A DNA stretch of 64,000 nucleotides from assembly GCA_013398175.1 (NCBI GenBank), contig VZRZ01008696.1, positions 547,902 to 611,901 on the forward strand. Reading direction: 5' to 3'. How positions within the stretch are numbered: the first letter of the stretch is position 1; the number at the start of each line of letters is the position of its first letter. Positions 59,048-64,000 of the stretch are shown here, piece after piece. The notes beneath the pieces are model-generated. The model did no database searches. It was not told the origin of the DNA and saw only the letters and a program-made list of their open reading frames with translations. The stretch is from Climacteris rufus. Its lineage: Eukaryota > Chordata > Aves > Passeriformes > Climacteridae. A program made the position numbers and the translations under genes.

Positions 59048-59105
59048 TGATCCAGCAGTTAAAGACACTACTTCTGAATTGAAGCCATATGGGGTTTGAA
59101 CATAA
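59048..59105 (+). mobile_element. Possible tRNA-derived SINE head
   Basis: CAGCAGTTAAAGACACTACTTCTG and GGGGTTTGAACATA are in the order and spacing of the MIR/CORE-SINE tRNA-like head (GTGGTTAAGAGCAC ... CTCTGG ... GGGTTCGAATCC). The B-box-like GGTTTGAA is degraded. The similarity is weak, so this is a low-confidence relic. Confidence 0.25.
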
Positions 59106-59109
59106 ATGT

Positions 59110-61510
59110 CTTGTTAACCACTGGGCCTTATTTAAGTCAAGAAAACCAAATAGTTTTCATCCTGTAGCTGGTTCAGTAAATCCTAGTTTGGGAAACAACT
59201 CTGCAGCAGTGTGTGACACCTGAGCACCTGGCCTTTACCTCTCCTCCCTGCCCCACTGACACATGGAATCACTGACAGAAAGGAGCAAGGGAAGGCAGTT
59301 TTCCCATCATGAGATGTATCCATTTCCTGCTATATCCCAGGATGAGTAAGAGAAGGATTGTTACTTTTCCCCCTCCCAGCCCTCGGGGGAAAAACTACCG
59401 GTGTAGCAGTTTGTGCATCTTACACAAGCTGTGGTGAAGAACTGTGCTCAGAGAGTTTTACATCTGGAGGGCACAGCGAGGTTGGAAGTGTTTGCTTATT
59501 CATTGAGGGACAACAGCTACAGCTCTGCAGAGAGAACAAGGTGGAGAAAGAAGGAGAAAATCCAGTAACCAGCCATTGAAGCCTATAAAGGGAAAGCTTA
59601 TGCTGTAGAATTTAGGAAGAGAAGGTGTCAGTGTGGGTCAAGACAGGGGGCAGTACAAGAGCAAAGACAAGGTATATTTTTTCAGGCAGTAGTAACAAAT
59701 TAAAAACAAACAAAAAAAAATCAGGGAAAAAGCTGCCTTCTCCCTCCTCCTCTTCTCCTGCACCTGGGGTCATGCTGTGACCTTTTAGAAGACGGGATGT
59801 AAAAGTGACCTTTGTCAGAGTGTGACAGAGCGTCCAGCCAGGCTTTCCGTGAGGAGACGTGGGAGGCCCACAGGCAGTGCTCCTTCCCTGGGCAGAGGTC
59901 CTGACCTGCAGCAGCGCGCTCAGGGAGCTGTCAGGGCAGGCTCCCCATCCCCAGCTCCTCTGCTTTAGGAAACACAGCCTAGCACACAAAGAGCCTGCTC
60001 TTAAAACTTTCTCATCCTGCCTGTAAGAACAGAGGTATTGCTTGGGAGCTCTGAGACAATGCTTCTCTCTTTGTCCCTCTGTCCTCTCTCCAAGTCCTAA
60101 AATAATCTTATGAAAAGGCCACAACCCTCAGATGCTTGAGTTGCCTTCAAGAAGTCACAGGCACACTGAAGTCCTTTCAAAGGCAAGAGAGAGGGGAATG
60201 GGGCCAGAGATTCTTTGCTGCTTTACTTCCACCGCTCTGTAAAACCAAACAACCCAGCACATGTAAATGGATGTGTTGATGGGCACCAACTCAGGAATGG
60301 CTTGGCAGACGCCCTTCTCTGGCTCCTCTCTGAGCTCCAGGGCTGTGTGTGTATTCCTAAATACTCATGTGTCCGTGAGTTTTCCTGCAATCACTTGCAC
60401 AGCTGTGGGAGAACAAACAAAGCCACAGAAAAATAATCCAGCACTGGGACAGACCCCAGTGAGTTGTAAACAGGTCAGTCCCACGCAGCAGAGCACGGAA
60501 ACCCTGGAGAAAACACGGCAGGAGCTGTGTGACACCGGGTTGGCCCCACACACGCACGTGTGCTGCTGCCACTCGCAGGGACAGGCACTTCCCCAACCTT
60601 CCCCCAAGCCCCTGTTTTGGCTAATTTGCAGCAGATCCTCTGGATAAACACATCTCTGTTGGACGCACAGTTCAGGTGCCGGCCGCTCCAGCTGGGAATC
60701 CCTCATGTCCTTGCTATGTCCTGGAGGCATGAGAGGGCACAGGAAGCAGGGCAATCTCCAACCTCCATCTCCTGCTGCCCCACGACCTCTGGGCTGCCAC
60801 TGCTGACCCTGCTGGGGTTGCCCGGGGTTGACTAATTTGGACACGTTCAGGCAATTGCTGTCATCAGCTTCCTGCTTTGTGGATCAGGGAGGTTTTTGCT
60901 GTAGGCGGGAGTCAATTATTTGGCAATCTCAGGATGATCGGAAGAGACTATTAGTGTTTGACATTTTAAAGGGAAATGGAAAACAGCCCACCTCTCCCTT
61001 TCTGCCAGCTAAACCAACCACTTCATATTAAACTTCACATGGCTCCTTCCTCATACAAATTAGCTCAACAACTGCTGCTCTTCTCCAATGTCAATGGGCC
61101 ACCTCACAAAAGGATGCTTGACCATGACTCCTAACCTGCTTTCACAGAAAGTGGCATCTGGGCTGCAATGGAGCCTCTGGAAGCCTATGAGCAGCAAAAA
61201 TCCCTCTTGGAAGACATAAACCAGGAGGCTGAGCAGGGGACACAAGTATGGAAGTATCCACCAATTTGTTAAAACAAAAAAAAAATGGAGCTGCTTGCTG
61301 TACATTCAACTTCTTGACCTGACAACACATGGATGAAACTTGTTTAAAGCTTAAAAATCATATTACTCAGAAAGATCAGGCCTAAGTGGAAGGATGGCAA
61401 ATTTTAGAGCTGTTCAGCAAGCCCATGCAACTCACAAGAGCAAACTGATGATTTCAGATACTTTTCCAAAACTCCATTCTAGGCATCCTTATGGGATGAG
61501 AGGGTTATCC
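59110..61510. other. Unremarkable non-coding DNA
   Basis: Moderate CpG occurs near 59820-59940 and 60480-60690 without forming a tight cluster. Frames of 126-170 codons (59612-60124 minus, 60365-60844 minus) have no recognised domain. Confidence 0.4.
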
Positions 61511-61512
61511 AC

Positions 61513-61541
61513 TTCTCCCCAGGATTTCTCCCCAGGGATTT
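61513..61541. repeat. 13-bp tandem duplication
   Basis: TTCTCCCCAGG occurs at 61513-61523 and again at 61526-61536, a local slippage pair. Confidence 0.7.
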
Positions 61542-61544
61542 ATG

Positions 61545-62385
61545 CAGAAAAGAACACTTATCTTGGAAGTGTAGAGTCCAAGACAAGCCCATTGGTAATG
61601 TAAGCAGTAGAGCCATAAACCAGCAGCTGATTCCAATTGTATTTAAAAACCAGTTCTTGAGAAAGAAGGCAATGTAGGGCTCTTGCTTCAGAATTAGGAG
61701 CAATAGAAGTGATGTCTCCTAACTTACAGAACAAGGTTTCCAGCTTGGACATCTCTCTCCTGTCTGCCTTAACTGCAGAATATGTAATATTACTGTTTAG
61801 CAGGCAAGTGTAGAAACCCCATCTAGAATCAAACCCTCACTGTACCTCCCAGTGTGCAAATATACAGAAGCATTTTGATTTTTCCCTACTTTAATATGAT
61901 AACTTAAGGTTTGAACAGTAGAATTTTCTATTTCCAAAGGCTTAAATAAATTGACACCAAGGAATTCTTTTAGAAAATCATTAGGTATTAACAACCTTCT
62001 CCCACTGTAACTCAAGGATTGAGTTGAAAGTGAAGGCCACACTTCCCAGTAAGACCTGACACAGTAAAGCCACTCTCCAAGGCTCAGACACACCAGTTTA
62101 GTAAGCAACTGCCTGCCTCGAGTCCTGCTTTCTAACAAGGAGACCGGACCACAACTTCACAGCTTCCCCACTGTTACAAATGCAAACAGTGACCCTAAAT
62201 AAAGGATTTTCTGCTCTAGAAGAACAGCCCATGATGGAGCCTAACGAGGGGCTGTTGGTGAGGGCTGCTCCCTCCTCCCCCTGCCTTTATTACCACCAGT
62301 ATCCAGTTGGCCCAGGTTCCCCCGGGACTGGCCAGGGTTTGTCTGTGTGCAGACAGCTCTGATGTGGCAGCAGGGCAGACTCTAA
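61545..62385. other. Unremarkable spacer
   Basis: No gene or repeat was recognised before the TAAT-rich block that follows. Confidence 0.4.
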
Positions 62386-62389
62386 GCGC

Positions 62390-62960
62390 TGGTGTGATTT
62401 AATAAACAGACACTTAAGGCAGTTTAGGCTGGAGTCAGCCCACTTCGATGGCCTTCTCTGCTAATTTAACACTGGCTGCAGCCCCCGAGCTGGCGTCTCC
62501 CTGCTCATTAGGGAGCAGGGGTGTGTGTGCCTGTGCGTGGGGGAGGAATTCGTGTTTCACATTGGTGCTCCAGAGATTTTATTATACTGGGCAGCTCATT
62601 TCACTCACTACATTGCAAAGGATTTTTAAAGAGAAAGGGGGAGGGAGGGCATGCTAGTTAGGATCCTTCCCTGTTGTTATTTTCATTAATTTTCCTCTTT
62701 TTTGTTTTGGTTGGGGGGATGTGACAAAAAGGGACAATAATTGCCATTTGCCGCAGACTCTGAGGAGTCCTCCTCAGCCATTACAGATTAAATTGCATTC
62801 TGTACAAGTGTCCATCAGGCCCCAGCTCCAGACTCCAGGCTGCTCAGAGGGCAGCTGATTCAGCTGCAAGAACATTTTGCTCCACTTCTGATCTGTCCTA
62901 ATTATAAAGGGGATGCTCTTGCCTTTAACCCCTGGAGTTCTCTCTTCCCTATTAGGATGG
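62390..62960. promoter_or_regulatory. TAAT-rich candidate conserved element with two hairpins
   Basis: CCCTGCTC-ATTAGG-GAGCAGGG (62499-62520) has exact 8-bp arms with an ATTA loop. CTGAGGAG-TC-CTCCTCAG (62760-62777) has exact 8-bp arms with a two-base spacer. Around them are GCTAATTTAAC, CATTAATTTTCC, ACAATAATTGCC, AGATTAAATTGC and CTAATTATAAAG words. The block is repeat-free, with long even texture and no coding frame of note. Of all blocks here this looks most like a deeply conserved vertebrate enhancer, but that is a judgement by eye. Confidence 0.45.
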
Positions 62961-62964
62961 AACA

Positions 62965-64000
62965 GCCCCTCAGCCAGCTCTTCCAGGGGTTTAACTAAGT
63001 CACCTGGACTGCCAGCAGCACAGAATAATCTACAGAGATCCATGCTGCCTGAGTGTTTCTCTCCCCATTTTTATCTCTGTGACTCACACAAATAAAGGCT
63101 TTCAGATTTCAAATGGAGAATGCTAAAACCAGGACAGGTGCAGGACTTGCAAAACCAAGCAGATTTTAGATTTTGCAAAATCAAATCTAAAACTGAAGAA
63201 AATATCCACCCTCTTGGTCTAAAGCATGAATAGGTTGAATACACATGGCTGAGGTAGCTCTAAGGTAGTGAGCATCAATACTCCTGGGAGTAGAGTGAGA
63301 GGCAGAGTCAATAATATTTCTGGAGAAGGCACACATGGAGGCTATTATGGTTCTGACAGCACAGACAGAAGTATCAAGGCCAGCTTGTTAACAGCTGCCT
63401 CAGGAAGAGCTACACAGTTGTACTGACAGCACTGCAGTGTAGATACAGAATACACACCTGGACTGCAACCAAAAACCAGTGGGTTGTCCTTTTCCCTTCA
63501 AATGAAGAACTGTTCCACTTTAAAACTCATACAATGGATCTTTCCACATCTTTGGTCACAATGAGGTGCAAGAGGACTAAACCAATGCAGAAAAACAAGT
63601 GGGCCTGATACTGCTCCCTTCAAGACTGATTTTGATGCAACTCTGACACTGACTTCAGCTGATTCACTCCTGACTGAAGCTGGGCTACATCAGATGAGCA
63701 TCTACCTTTGTTTGATTTTGGTTCCTGCAGCACAGCCTCCCCTCATGCCCTCCTAACAGCAAGCTCCTGCCTTTTCACTCTCACAAGTGAAAACTCCCCA
63801 ACCCTTCCAAAGCCCCTTTCCTAAAAGAGGAGCAGGGTTGGGATTCGTGCTTCTCTGAAAACTGGCTGTGGGTCCAAGCTGCCCAAGAGTGCCATGAGCA
63901 CTTGTGGCCCCACAGCACCACAATCAGGGCAAGTCTGTGCCTTAGCACCACACTTTTTTAGTTTTGTTCTGTTTCCAGTGAGTTTACATTCTGCTGAATA
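62965..64000. other. Unremarkable non-coding DNA to window end
   Basis: No gene, CpG cluster or recognised repeat. The window ends in ordinary sequence. Confidence 0.45.

Noticed and set aside
1..64000. CRISPR arrays, bacterial operons, phage or defence systems
   Set aside because: No regularly spaced repeats, no Shine-Dalgarno-preceded gene runs and no prokaryotic coding density. The CR1 and MIR content is vertebrate.

Overview
The window looks like avian nuclear DNA, most likely from a songbird. The best evidence is a set of 5'-truncated CR1 LINE fragments. Several carry the avian CR1 3' end (ATTCTGTGA-type) and the block reading CACAGAATATCCTGAGCTGG on the antisense side, which I associate with passerine CR1 subfamilies; the species is not determinable from this. 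Base composition is mixed vertebrate, CpG is depleted except in a few sharp clusters, and no bacterial, phage or plasmid feature is present.

I find no protein-coding gene that I can support. The longest open frame is 226 codons (8488-9168). None of the open frames shows a recognisable domain, a conserved motif run or a credible exon structure. Several of the longer ones are explained by CR1 sequence, CpG-rich elements or a pyrimidine tract. No rRNA, tRNA, CRISPR array or intact transposon was found. The segment is best read as a gene desert or a long intron with regulatory content.

Layout: 1-740 holds a palindromic duplication at the window edge and a CR1. 740-11500 is mostly featureless but includes an ancient MIR-type SINE at about 7088-7182. 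11500-17000 has an AT-rich homeodomain-motif block, a CpG/GATA cluster (12.24-12.49 kb) and candidate conserved elements at 14.7, 16.0 and 16.6 kb. 17-22 kb carries two CR1 copies, an AT-rich block and a near-perfect palindrome at 19.93 kb. 22.13-22.58 kb is a GATA-rich cluster next to a quadruplex-prone tract. 26.38-26.76 kb is a CpG cluster with two TATA-like boxes facing each other. 31.80-32.00 kb is a compact CpG cluster with a GC box, a perfect CRE and a strong CTCF-like site, partly built from a MIR-like relic. 34.07 kb has an 11-bp-arm hairpin containing homeodomain cores. 35.7-36.0 and 41.9-42.4 kb are AT-rich. Further CpG/homeodomain clusters lie at 43.7-44.05, 50.4-51.1, 57.3-57.6 and 62.4-62.95 kb.

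Transposon content that I can see is only about 1-2 percent. CpG-rich, motif-dense islands recur every 5-10 kb. This pattern fits a regulatory landscape around a developmental gene outside the window. Which gene cannot be told from the sequence alone, and conservation has to be checked by alignment.
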